From positions 1-12,005 of the forward strand of contig CAZYXP010000113.1 of NCBI GenBank assembly GCA_964651325.1: DNA of 12,005 nucleotides. The letters run 5' to 3'. The notes beneath the pieces were generated by a model. It had not been told where the DNA came from. It searched no databases and worked only from the letters and a program-made list of their open reading frames with translations. The number at the start of each line of letters is the position of its first letter. Position 1 is the stretch's first letter. This DNA comes from JADFOB01 sp964651325. Lineage in GTDB: Bacteria; Planctomycetota; Phycisphaerae; UBA1845. Shown here in pieces: positions 1-7,065 of this stretch. The translations under genes and the position numbers were made by a program.

Positions 1-419
1 TCGAGGCGCATCAAAGGATGCCGGGTCGAGTATCGCTTGTCGCTGAGGACCAGTTGCTTGGCGCACCGATTCTCAACGTTGACCACCAGTGGACCCTGGA
101 AATTGCCGGTCAGGAGTTCGTTGACCTTGTTGACTATGACAAAAACCTGAGCACCCTGCGGGCTATCCAAGCCCATTGTCCGCAAATCCTCGATCTTAAC
201 GGGCACCTGGTAGTCTGCCACGAAGAGGCGGGGATCGCAGACCACAAAGGCCAGATCCTCCGCTTCTACCGATTGGAGCCAGTAGAACCCGCTTCCTTCC
301 CCGGTTTGAACCAAGGCGTAGCGGTGTTGGTCTGGGAATCCGAGGATTCCGTCTTCAAATTGGATCAGTCGCTCTTCATCGACTTCCAACTGTCCGAATC
401 GCGACGTGCGAATAATCAT
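1..419 (-). CDS. fliW: FliW, flagellar assembly factor / CsrA antagonist (3' end outside the window)
   Basis: Translating the minus strand from the ATG at 419 gives 139 codons without a stop before the window edge. The N-terminus IIRTSRFGQLEVDEERLIQF, then DGILGFPDQHRYAL (about residues 23-36), FYWLQSVEAEDLAFVV (45-60) and DPRLFVADYQVPV (62-74), is the FliW pattern. The family is about 130-150 aa, so only a few residues should be missing. In studied bacteria (Bacillus, Campylobacter) FliW is cytoplasmic, binds both flagellin and the translational repressor CsrA, and couples flagellin synthesis to secretion. An AGGAG at 427-431 lies 7 nt before the ATG. The gene follows flgL after 247 bp, and csrA would be the expected next gene. 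The plus-strand open frame over the same bases is a shadow. Identification is confident; the C-terminus is unseen. Confidence 0.93.
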   Translation of the reverse strand, partial: MIIRTSRFGQLEVDEERLIQFEDGILGFPDQHRYALVQTGEGSGFYWLQSVEAEDLAFVVCDPRLFVADYQVPVKIEDLRTMGLDSPQGAQVFVIVNKVNELLTGNFQGPLVVNVENRCAKQLVLSDKRYSTRHPLMRL

Positions 420-475
420 CGCGCATCTCCTATTTTCTCATCCTAAGAAAAACTACCGGCAGGCTCGTGGCGTCA

Positions 476-490
476 TCGATCCAGGATCGA
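476..490. repeat. Perfect 15-bp palindrome (7+1+7)
   Basis: TCGATCCAGGATCGA has perfect 7-base arms around one central base. It lies about 57-71 nt upstream of the fliW start. It could be a DNA operator. As RNA on the minus strand it would form a short hairpin whose 3' side carries a GGA. Function is unknown. Confidence 0.6.
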
Positions 491-512
491 CATCACGCTT
501 CACGCCCGCCGT

Positions 513-536
513 GCGCGGCTCAAACAAAGGCCGCGC
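513..536. repeat. Hairpin-forming inverted repeat (7-bp GC stem, 10-nt loop)
   Basis: GCGCGGC at 513-519 is repeated inverted as GCCGCGC at 530-536, with a 10-nt AT-richer loop. The stem is all G-C. On the minus strand the sequence after the stem is GC-rich, not a T run, so an intrinsic terminator is unlikely. It could act as an mRNA stabiliser or attenuator between flgL and fliW. Confidence 0.5.
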
Positions 537-666
537 CCCGATCTATCCCCATCGGTGGCCTCGCCTACGCGTGGCACGCCGCCTCCGGAAGACGGTGAGC
601 CGCTCGCATTGGGTCAAGGCTCCATACTCATAAGGCACTCGATTCTCAAATCCGTGATTCATGGCT

Positions 667-2607
667 CTATCCCAGGAAGTTAAGCAACGATAGGTTGTTC
701 ATAAGCGAACCCACCTGGAAGCTGGCCTGAAGTTGCGTCGATAGAGACTGCATCCGCGTGACGGCTTCAGCAAAGTCCAAGTCTTCCACTTGAGACAGAA
801 ACAACTGAGTCGTTTGCGTGGCATCCTGTGTTTGCGTGAGCTTGGCGCGCATCGCCTGCGATCTCGCGCCGACAATTCCCTGGATGCGGTTCACTTCGGC
901 GGAAAACGTTTCGATTCGCTCTCCAGCCTGCGTTATCGCTCTCGTGTCGTCCTGGCGTAACGCCCGCTCCAGATCGAGCAGCGCGCCAAGGATGCCCTCG
1001 GGCCGTGACGACACCGTGTCCGTGCTGACGATTTCGGAAACGCTCGGGTCCGCGGTCACGTTGAGGTTCAGGTCGAACACGGCCGTGGAGTTGCCCAACG
1101 CAACCACCGCTAGAGACGCTGAACCCGAAGTGCCATCCGTGATGCGAATGCCATTGCCCACGTCGGTCAACGAGGCCGTCACCGAGACACTGGCATCCGT
1201 GGCCGCGGCGTTGATCAAGTCGATCACGTCGCCCACGGTGGTCGCCTGATCGAGATTGACGTCCACGGTGGACCCGTCTTGCGTTTGGATTTGCAGGTCC
1301 GGCTCACCGGCCACGGTCTCGACGCCGAGTCCGAAGTTCACGTCTTGCAGGAGGGTGGCCGTGTTCATCGTACGCAGGCCGAGGTCGGAGGCCGTGGTTC
1401 CGCCGTTTTCGCCAATGGTGAGCGACGTGCCCGAAATTCGGTTGAAAACGTCGATGCCGGTGGCTTCCGGGTTGATCTCGGCGAAGAGCCCCGCGCCGGC
1501 GTTGTTGATGATGTTGATCATGTCCTGCACGGTCTCGGCCGCGCTGAAATCGATGGTTGTGGTTACCGTCCCGTTGGTGACGATCATGCCGCTGGTCAGG
1601 TCGATGCCCGCGCCACGCGCCAGGTCGGCCACGGGCGTCAGCCTCGTGAGCCGGGCGGTAAGCGGCAGTCCATCGACCACGGCGGTGGTCGGCTCGACGG
1701 TGGTGATGCCCAGATTCGCTGCGATCACGCCGGCGTTTGCATCGCCGATGGTTACCGGCTGATTGCCCGGTGTGATTTGCAGGCCGGTGTCGGAAACGGA
1801 TGCGGTTAGAGAAGCGCCGGCCTGTGTGGCGGCGGCGTTGATGGCGGCGGCGACGTCGCCGAGGGTATCGACCGTGTTGAGGGCGGCGCGAAAAGTTCCG
1901 GCGCCGCCGACCTCGTTGAATACCAAAGTGCCGCCGGCAATGGCCTGGCCGCGTGTGCCGTTGACGTCGTCTAGGCGCATGGCCCCTTGCAGGGATGGCG
2001 AGAGATCAATGGTTCCGGCGATGCGCGAGGAGAGCGCGCCGAACAGCACATCGCCCGAAATGTTCGTGATGGCCGAGGTATCGTCAGAAACGCGGGTGAA
2101 TAGGTTGCCCGTATCCCCGCGATAGGCGATTCCGCCCAGCTCCCGCACGAACGGCGGGTCGGTCGTGTCACGACCAGCGAAGATATAGCGGCCGCCGAGC
2201 TCGCGGTTTCCGACCACTAGCAGTTGGCCGATGATGCCTGAAATAACCTCGGCGACGGACTCTCGCTCGGCCGCGCTGGTGAGGTTGCTCACGTTCTGGC
2301 TGGCGATCGCGTTCACCTCGATCAGGAGGGAATTCACTTCGGTGATCGCTTCGTCCGAGGCGCCCAAGATGTTGTCGCCGTGGGTTAGATTGGAGACGAA
2401 CTGTTCCTGACGGCCCAATGCCTGGGTTAAATCCAACGCCCTGGCTGCTGCGAGGGGATCTTCACTGGGGGAGACGAATGCGCGCCCGGACGAAATGCGC
2501 GCTTGCGTCGCGAACAGATCCACCTGGTTCTGTCTAAGCGACGTGAGCAGGGAATTGGACTGCAGGTTATGACTGACCCTTGTCATGCTGATCGGATTGA
2601 TCGCCAT
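667..2607 (-). CDS. flgL: FlgL, hook-filament junction protein (HAP3), enlarged with three IN-like modules
   Basis: FlgL forms the ring of subunits joining FlgK to the flagellin filament outside the cell. The N-terminal arm (about 1-150) has the flagellin/FlgL pattern: ISSGRAFVSPSEDPLAAARAL, then GGRYIFAGRDTTDPPF near 138-153. The C-terminal arm (about 535-646) is helical and ends in NNLSLLNFLG. Between them lie three repeated modules of roughly 95 residues (about 209-302, 317-414, 419-516). Each opens with an L-D-V-N-G or similar stretch, has a T-V/L-x-D-V-x-x-x-I-N core, and two end in an A-x-x-LG(I/L) stretch. That is the pattern of flagellin-IN motifs. At 646 aa it is about twice E. coli FlgL (317 aa). 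The ATG sits 21 nt after flgK, with AAGGA and AGGA upstream. A flagellin is the main alternative; position after flgK and the GGRYIFAG motif favour FlgL. Confidence 0.93.
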   Translation of the reverse strand: MAINPISMTRVSHNLQSNSLLTSLRQNQVDLFATQARISSGRAFVSPSEDPLAAARALDLTQALGRQEQFVSNLTHGDNILGASDEAITEVNSLLIEVNAIASQNVSNLTSAAERESVAEVISGIIGQLLVVGNRELGGRYIFAGRDTTDPPFVRELGGIAYRGDTGNLFTRVSDDTSAITNISGDVLFGALSSRIAGTIDLSPSLQGAMRLDDVNGTRGQAIAGGTLVFNEVGGAGTFRAALNTVDTLGDVAAAINAAATQAGASLTASVSDTGLQITPGNQPVTIGDANAGVIAANLGITTVEPTTAVVDGLPLTARLTRLTPVADLARGAGIDLTSGMIVTNGTVTTTIDFSAAETVQDMINIINNAGAGLFAEINPEATGIDVFNRISGTSLTIGENGGTTASDLGLRTMNTATLLQDVNFGLGVETVAGEPDLQIQTQDGSTVDVNLDQATTVGDVIDLINAAATDASVSVTASLTDVGNGIRITDGTSGSASLAVVALGNSTAVFDLNLNVTADPSVSEIVSTDTVSSRPEGILGALLDLERALRQDDTRAITQAGERIETFSAEVNRIQGIVGARSQAMRAKLTQTQDATQTTQLFLSQVEDLDFAEAVTRMQSLSTQLQASFQVGSLMNNLSLLNFLG

Positions 2608-2628
2608 GGTCCTATTCGATTCCTTGAT

Positions 2629-4356
2629 CTAACGAATCAGCGCGACCAAGTCGCGCACGAGCCCATCGACTACTGAGATGTAGCGGGCCACACCCTGGAA
2701 CGCCCGCTCGAACTTGAGCAGCGCGATCGCCTCTTCGTCCAAGTTGACGCCGCTGACCGCTTCGCGCTGTGCGCTGAGCGATTCTTGAATGATCGACGCC
2801 GCCTCCATGTCATCACGAGCCGCCGCTGAGGCGACCGCGACGGAATTGACAAACGAGCCGTAGAATTCTCGAATGGACGCGCCGCCCAACGCCGCGCTCG
2901 CGTTCCGTTCCGCCGCGGCCATCAACGCGGCGTTGGTCCCATCGCCGACGTGGTTTGTCGTCGCGGCTGCCAAGAACAGGGGCTGTTCAATAAGCGCCTG
3001 GCTTACGTGGATGTCGCGCGCGTCGGTGCCGTCAAAAAGCGTATTGACGCCCAACGCCGAAAGCACGCCCGACGTATCCGTCCGGGCTACCTGGCCATCG
3101 TGGCCGAATGAAAACGTGAATCCCTCGTCCGCTACGATACTCAAACGGTTGCCCGCGGCGATGGACGCGGTCACCCCTTCGGCTTGGGCGTTGATGTCGG
3201 CCACAAGCGATTCCAGCGTCGTCTCTTGGCCCGGCGTGGCGAAGGACACATCGATCCGAGTGGCCACTGGCGTTTGGGTGACGTCGTCGGCGACCACGAT
3301 GTAGAAGCTGCCGTCTGTGGGCGTTTGGCCCAGACCGTTATCAGGGTCGTTGAGGGCAAGGTCGGTCGCGCGCACACCGTTGCCGGCCGTGGTGGCGTCA
3401 AAACTGATTAGCCCCTGGCCGTTGGCGTGAATCGTGTTGATGTCATCGATGATCGCGGTGGCCAATTGGTCCACCCGGGCCACTTGTCCATACGCAAACC
3501 GGTCTCGGCTGACGATTAGCCCCTGCAATCGGCCACCTCGGATTTCGACCTGACCGGCGGTATCCGCGAACTGCACCGACGTCCTCACGAAGGATCCGTC
3601 CAGCTCTTCCACGGCCGCCAGCTCGCGAACCGACGCGCCCTGAATAAGCGCCTCGCTTCCGATGTATACGTTGATGGCTCCGTCTGCCTGTTCCCGGACG
3701 GTGGTATCGAAAATCTCGGACAAATCGCGAAGCAGGCCGTCCCGCTGGTCGCGAAGCCCGGTTGCTTGCCCGTTCCCGCCAGATTCGGCGGTGACGATCT
3801 CGGCGTTGAGTGTTCCGATCTTCTGTGCGATCGCGTCGGCGGTTTCCACGAGCGAACCAATTTGACCGTCCAAGTCGGAACCGAGATTGGAAAACCTCGC
3901 TCGAAGTGAATGAAGTGACTCGGCGAGCTGGGTGGCGGCGTTTATGGTGAAATCGCGCGTGGCCCGATCTTCAGGGGTGTTTTGCAACTGGTCGAAACTG
4001 GAGAAGAAGTCTCGCAGCCTCGAGTCGAGTCCGGCGCCGCTGAGGTCGTCTAAGAAGGACTCGACTTGGCTCAGCGAGTCTTGCTGGGTGACCCCCGATT
4101 CGCGGGCGGCGATGGAATCACGCAGTCGTGATTCCAAGGCTTCGTCGATGTTTCGCTGGATGCCGGTGAGGGCGACGCCCGCGCCGGGCTGCAGCGTGCC
4201 GGTGACCGGACCCTGTAGTGGATCGAGGTGCGGAGAAAGGCGCGTGAAGTCCTCGCTGGCGGCGCTGCTGATGTTGTTGCCAACCGTTTGCAGCGCGCTC
4301 TGATAGCTCAGAATCGCGGTTCGCCCTACCTGCAGTGAGGAATTCATCAAACCCAT
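2629..4356 (-). CDS. flgK: FlgK, hook-filament junction protein (HAP1)
   Basis: FlgK is exported through the flagellar secretion system and forms the first junction ring on the hook, onto which FlgL assembles. The protein has 575 aa (E. coli 547). The N-terminal arm has SALQTVGNNIS at about 20-30. The C-terminal arm has SGVNLDEEAIALLKFERAFQ (about 534-553) followed by ARYISVVDGLVRDLV, the standard FlgK ending. The centre (about 60-490) carries the coiled region with LRDQRDGLLRDLSEI and a variable outer domain. The usual N-terminal signature NNIANANTPGYSR is here NNISSAASEDFTR, so the Gly-Tyr pair is replaced by Asp-Phe. The ATG lies 5 nt after the flgN stop, with only a weak GGGA upstream, so translation is probably coupled to flgN. 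Its chaperone is expected to be that FlgN. Confidence 0.95.
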   Translation of the reverse strand: MGLMNSSLQVGRTAILSYQSALQTVGNNISSAASEDFTRLSPHLDPLQGPVTGTLQPGAGVALTGIQRNIDEALESRLRDSIAARESGVTQQDSLSQVESFLDDLSGAGLDSRLRDFFSSFDQLQNTPEDRATRDFTINAATQLAESLHSLRARFSNLGSDLDGQIGSLVETADAIAQKIGTLNAEIVTAESGGNGQATGLRDQRDGLLRDLSEIFDTTVREQADGAINVYIGSEALIQGASVRELAAVEELDGSFVRTSVQFADTAGQVEIRGGRLQGLIVSRDRFAYGQVARVDQLATAIIDDINTIHANGQGLISFDATTAGNGVRATDLALNDPDNGLGQTPTDGSFYIVVADDVTQTPVATRIDVSFATPGQETTLESLVADINAQAEGVTASIAAGNRLSIVADEGFTFSFGHDGQVARTDTSGVLSALGVNTLFDGTDARDIHVSQALIEQPLFLAAATTNHVGDGTNAALMAAAERNASAALGGASIREFYGSFVNSVAVASAAARDDMEAASIIQESLSAQREAVSGVNLDEEAIALLKFERAFQGVARYISVVDGLVRDLVALIR

Positions 4357-4361
4357 GGCGG

Positions 4362-4886
4362 TTATCCCGTCGTATCGAAGACCCGTGGATTTACGTTTGT
4401 TTCATGGCCACCGGCAGGCGTGTACCCCACGCGTTTTTCGCCGACAGGCCTCGCGGCGCGCCATACCCATCTCAGATGGTTGACCAGTTCTCCGGCCACC
4501 ACTCCGGCAAGGCGATTGACGCGGGCACTGTGGGTGACCGCCTTGCGAAGTGCCCCAGCAGCCTGGGCGACTTGCTCCGAGGCGTCCGCGGACAACCGTT
4601 GACACAGTTGCGAAACCGTCATGATGCGCGCCGTGCCGGCCGCCATGCCCAGGATGCACCCGATCTTGTCCATCAGGGCTCGGCGCATGCCCTCCTGTTC
4701 CGAAATCGCCTTGACCAACGCCATCTCGTGTTCTTTGGCTTCTTGCAGGGCTGCCATGTCCGCCCGACGCATGGCCTCGACTTTGCGCTCGACCAGGATG
4801 GACAGCTCGTTGTAGCTACCGGCGGCTTGGTAGAGCAGCCGGCAGAGATCACGTACCTGCGGGGGCAACGTTTCTGAATGACTCAA
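4362..4886 (-). CDS. flgN: FlgN-like export chaperone for FlgK and FlgL
   Basis: FlgN is a cytosolic chaperone that holds FlgK and FlgL monomers before export. The 174-aa product is almost wholly helical up to about residue 147 and rich in Ala, Glu, Arg and Met (for example VERKVEAMRRADMAALQEAK). A Gly-Tyr-Thr-Pro-Ala-Gly-Gly segment near 154-160 resembles the short Tyr/Gly tail seen in FlgN proteins. The family is very divergent, so the call rests mainly on helical content, size and position directly before flgK. The start is TTG at 4886: an AGGAG at 894-898 of the 4 kb block (4894-4898) lies 7 nt upstream, and the TTG overlaps the flgJ TGA stop by four bases (TTGA). A generic coiled-coil flagellar protein is the alternative. 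Confidence 0.8.
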   Translation of the reverse strand: MSHSETLPPQVRDLCRLLYQAAGSYNELSILVERKVEAMRRADMAALQEAKEHEMALVKAISEQEGMRRALMDKIGCILGMAAGTARIMTVSQLCQRLSADASEQVAQAAGALRKAVTHSARVNRLAGVVAGELVNHLRWVWRAARPVGEKRVGYTPAGGHETNVNPRVFDTTG

Positions 4887-5209
4887 CTCTGTTCTCCTTG
4901 CACGCTGGATGCGCCGTTGACCAGGGATTGCTGATGGCTGAAGCGGTCGTAAAGCAGTTTAGAGAGCCCGTTACCGCGGCTTTGGCCCATGCGCTCGGCC
5001 AGCATGTCATGCAACTGAGCCGAAAAGACTTCTTCCCCGCGTCCTCCATGTCCAAAGCTACCCTTGAGTTTGCTTTCGCGCATGGCGCGGAGCATCTCAC
5101 CGTAGAAGACAGACCCGACGACGCGACCGGTTACTTCCTTGAGCCTGGCGAGTTCTTCGTTTTGTTTCGGGGCCGCCGTCGGCGGCTCTATCTGGCTTAC
5201 TTGCATCAT
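4883..5209 (-). CDS. flgJ: FlgJ N-terminal-type rod-binding (rod cap) protein without muramidase domain
   Basis: FlgJ caps the growing rod in the periplasm. The 108-aa product covers only the rod-binding domain: VVGSVFYGEMLRAMRESKLK (about 30-49), then GGRGEEVFSAQLHDMLAERM (about 55-74), then a GLSKLLYDRF segment (about 80-89). Gammaproteobacterial FlgJ (about 310 aa) adds a C-terminal glucosaminidase that opens peptidoglycan. That domain is absent here, as in many other bacteria, so a separate lytic enzyme must do this. The ATG at 5209 overlaps the flgI stop as ATGA. A second ATG at 5206 is better spaced (6 nt) from the GAGGG at 5213-5217 and may be the real start, changing the protein by one residue. 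Confidence 0.9.
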   Translation of the reverse strand: MMQVSQIEPPTAAPKQNEELARLKEVTGRVVGSVFYGEMLRAMRESKLKGSFGHGGRGEEVFSAQLHDMLAERMGQSRGNGLSKLLYDRFSHQQSLVNGASSVQGEQS

Positions 5210-6342
5210 GAACCCTCGTAAATGAGCCTCGCGTGAAGCTTGCCGGCTCGATGCACCTGTTCGAGAATCGACACCCGATCCGCAAAATCCACCTTCAAGC
5301 GATTGAGCGCCTCAAGCAGATCTTTCACGTTGGAGGGGCGATCGCGTTTGCGATCCAGCGGCACGAAATCGTTTTGCTCAAAGGCGGGCTTGGGCAACTC
5401 GGTTCCGTCCGGCAGCGGATTCGCCACCGTTACCGTGAGCCCTTTTTGCGAAATCACCACGGCAGACAACCGAGTGTCACCCGTAACGACGATCGTTCCC
5501 TTGGCCCGATTGATCATGACCCGGGCTTCGTTGGATTCCATCAGGATCGGGGTTCGCTCGATGTCGCGAATCCAACTCGCCGCGTCCCCGCGCTGATGCT
5601 CGGGCAGCAGCACCACGACGCTCTTGCTGTCTACCGCGAGTGCCACTCGTTCGGTGTTGGCCGACAGGCTCAACTCTTTGTCAACCGCCTGAGCAATCGC
5701 CGCCGCCATCGACCAGCCCGCGTGGGCGTCGTCAAGCACCAGCGTGACGTACGTCTGATCGGCGCGAATCCAGGGATGGGTGATCCCCGCCGATGATATT
5801 TCACCCCCTGTGGCGATGACGTTTTGAAAGACATCCCGCTCCATCCGTGCACCGCCGTGGATTACGCCGGTGGTGCCGGTCAGCCCATCGAGCACGATGG
5901 GGCCGGCCGCAAACCCGAATAAACCCGTGACCGTGGGGTCGTGGTACATCATCGGCGTCGACAAGAGCCGACCTCCTTCGAGCGTTTTGGCAGAGGCCAA
6001 AGACGTAACACGCACGTCGAGCAGGTCTCCCTCACGCGCCCCGTACTCAGGCACAGTGACTTCGAGCATGACGATGGCCACATTCTTGGAAGCGGCCACG
6101 TCCTCGATGGACTCGACGTCGGCGCCGAACCGTTTTTGCATCTGAGCTAGCTGCTTCATGGTGGGCAGGTATTTCGACCCGTCGCCCGTGCCGTCGAGCC
6201 CGGCCACTAGGCCTTGCCCGATGAGGCGGTTGGTGCCCTGCCCCTGCAAGCGCGTCACATCGCCGACCCGCGCGGTGGGCACTTGGGCCACTGCGGCGGT
6301 ATTCGCAATCAGCAAGGCCATAATGAAGGTTCGCATCCGCAT
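5206..6342 (-). CDS. flgI: FlgI, flagellar P-ring protein
   Basis: FlgI forms the P-ring around the distal rod in the peptidoglycan layer, acting as a bushing. The 378-aa length is close to the enteric protein (about 365). Residues 1-20 are a Sec signal peptide with an Arg-containing start, hydrophobic core and AVAQ end. The family motif LIGQGLVAGLDGTGDGSKY lies at about 40-58. Also visible are GDLLDVRVTSLASAKTLEGG and LLSTPM (about 104-130), the ARVMINRAKGTIVVTGD strand (about 273-289) and the C-terminal LLEALNRLKVDFADRVSILE block. The ATG is 9 nt after the flgH stop. The stop codon TAG forms part of the SD (TAGGA), so flgH and flgI are translated in succession. FlgA, encoded two genes upstream, is the expected chaperone. 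Confidence 0.97.
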   Translation of the reverse strand: MRMRTFIMALLIANTAAVAQVPTARVGDVTRLQGQGTNRLIGQGLVAGLDGTGDGSKYLPTMKQLAQMQKRFGADVESIEDVAASKNVAIVMLEVTVPEYGAREGDLLDVRVTSLASAKTLEGGRLLSTPMMYHDPTVTGLFGFAAGPIVLDGLTGTTGVIHGGARMERDVFQNVIATGGEISSAGITHPWIRADQTYVTLVLDDAHAGWSMAAAIAQAVDKELSLSANTERVALAVDSKSVVVLLPEHQRGDAASWIRDIERTPILMESNEARVMINRAKGTIVVTGDTRLSAVVISQKGLTVTVANPLPDGTELPKPAFEQNDFVPLDRKRDRPSNVKDLLEALNRLKVDFADRVSILEQVHRAGKLHARLIYEGS

Positions 6343-6351
6343 AGTTGATTC

Positions 6352-7065
6352 CTAAATGGGGTTGAACCAGTCGATCAACCTCGGAAGCCAGCCGCGCGTC
6401 GTCGACCGGCGCAGCGCGCCGTTGTTGTTTGAGTCGATGTTCAGGTCCGCCAATTGCGTGCTCAATACCGTGTTGTCGGTGGTCACATCCTCTTTCCGGC
6501 AGGTGCCGGTCAGCGTGATGTTGCTGACCTCGTCATCCCAGCGCAGGCGGCTTCGCCCTTGGATCACAAGGTTGCCGTTGGGTTTGATGTCGATGATTTC
6601 CACCGTGAGGCGCGTGGTCAGCTTGTCCTCTCGATCCAACTCCCCGTCCCCCTCGAGCTTGTTCAGGTACTTGTAGTCAATCGTCGGCTTGCCTCGGCGA
6701 AACGGCGACGCCCCGATCCCCCCCTGCGTCAGCTTGATGAACGCCTCGAGTTCGCTCTTGAGATTCCATTTCTTTTCCTGAGACAATTGGGCGTCGGCCT
6801 CGTACTTGCTGCGTTGGCGCACGATGATCGTGATGAGATCATGCACGCGGAACGCTTTGGGGCTGGTGCCTGGAATCGCCGTCCATGAGTATTTGTCGTA
6901 GACGGCGTTTCGTCGGGAACGAATCGCCTCACGGGGCTTTGCCTCGGGGGGATGGGCCTCGAGATCCGCACGCTTCCGCGCGCCGATGGATGACACCTGC
7001 CCCACGGCCGGAATCACCGACGCAAGAACCACCAGAGACGCAAATCCTAACGAAATCGATTTCAT
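6352..7065 (-). CDS. flgH: FlgH, flagellar L-ring protein, apparently not a lipoprotein
   Basis: FlgH forms the L-ring in the outer membrane. The 237-aa product has the family core: FRVHDLITIIV (about 72-82), a DKLTTRLTVEIIDIKPNGNL segment (about 147-166) followed by VIQGRSRLRW, then a VSNITLTGTCRKEDVTTDNT stretch (180-199). The conserved TNV-S-x-x-IAD segment appears as DNTVLSTQLADLNI. Residues 1-23 form a signal peptide ending AVGQ, but there is no lipobox Cys. The only cysteine is at about 189. Enteric FlgH is a lipoprotein, so this one would need another way to stay in the outer membrane. The ATG at 7065 overlaps the flgA stop as ATGA. Region 24-60 is basic and linker-like. Confidence 0.95.
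   Translation of the reverse strand: MKSISLGFASLVVLASVIPAVGQVSSIGARKRADLEAHPPEAKPREAIRSRRNAVYDKYSWTAIPGTSPKAFRVHDLITIIVRQRSKYEADAQLSQEKKWNLKSELEAFIKLTQGGIGASPFRRGKPTIDYKYLNKLEGDGELDREDKLTTRLTVEIIDIKPNGNLVIQGRSRLRWDDEVSNITLTGTCRKEDVTTDNTVLSTQLADLNIDSNNNGALRRSTTRGWLPRLIDWFNPI

Larger units (their letters stand above)
420..666. other. flgL-fliW intergenic region, no recognised gene
   Basis: This gap is long compared with the other junctions of the operon. I find no convincing gene on either strand. On the minus strand an Arg-rich 39-codon frame (543-662) begins just after the flgL stop but has no SD and no resemblance to anything. The gap holds two inverted repeats (476-490 and 513-536) and several GGA triplets on the sense strand of fliW. 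No T-tract follows either repeat, so neither is a typical intrinsic terminator. A separate promoter or a post-transcriptional control leader for fliW would fit here, but no clear -35/-10 or sigma-28 box was found. Confidence 0.6.

Noticed and set aside
18..446. 142-aa plus-strand open frame
   Set aside because: It is antisense to fliW, which matches its family strongly on the minus strand.
615..645. TTGAGA-N17-TATGGA on the minus strand as a sigma-70 promoter for fliW
   Set aside because: The -10 matches only three of six bases; such matches are frequent by chance.
543..662. 39-codon minus-strand frame just after flgL
   Set aside because: Arg-rich, no SD, no resemblance to a known small flagellar protein.
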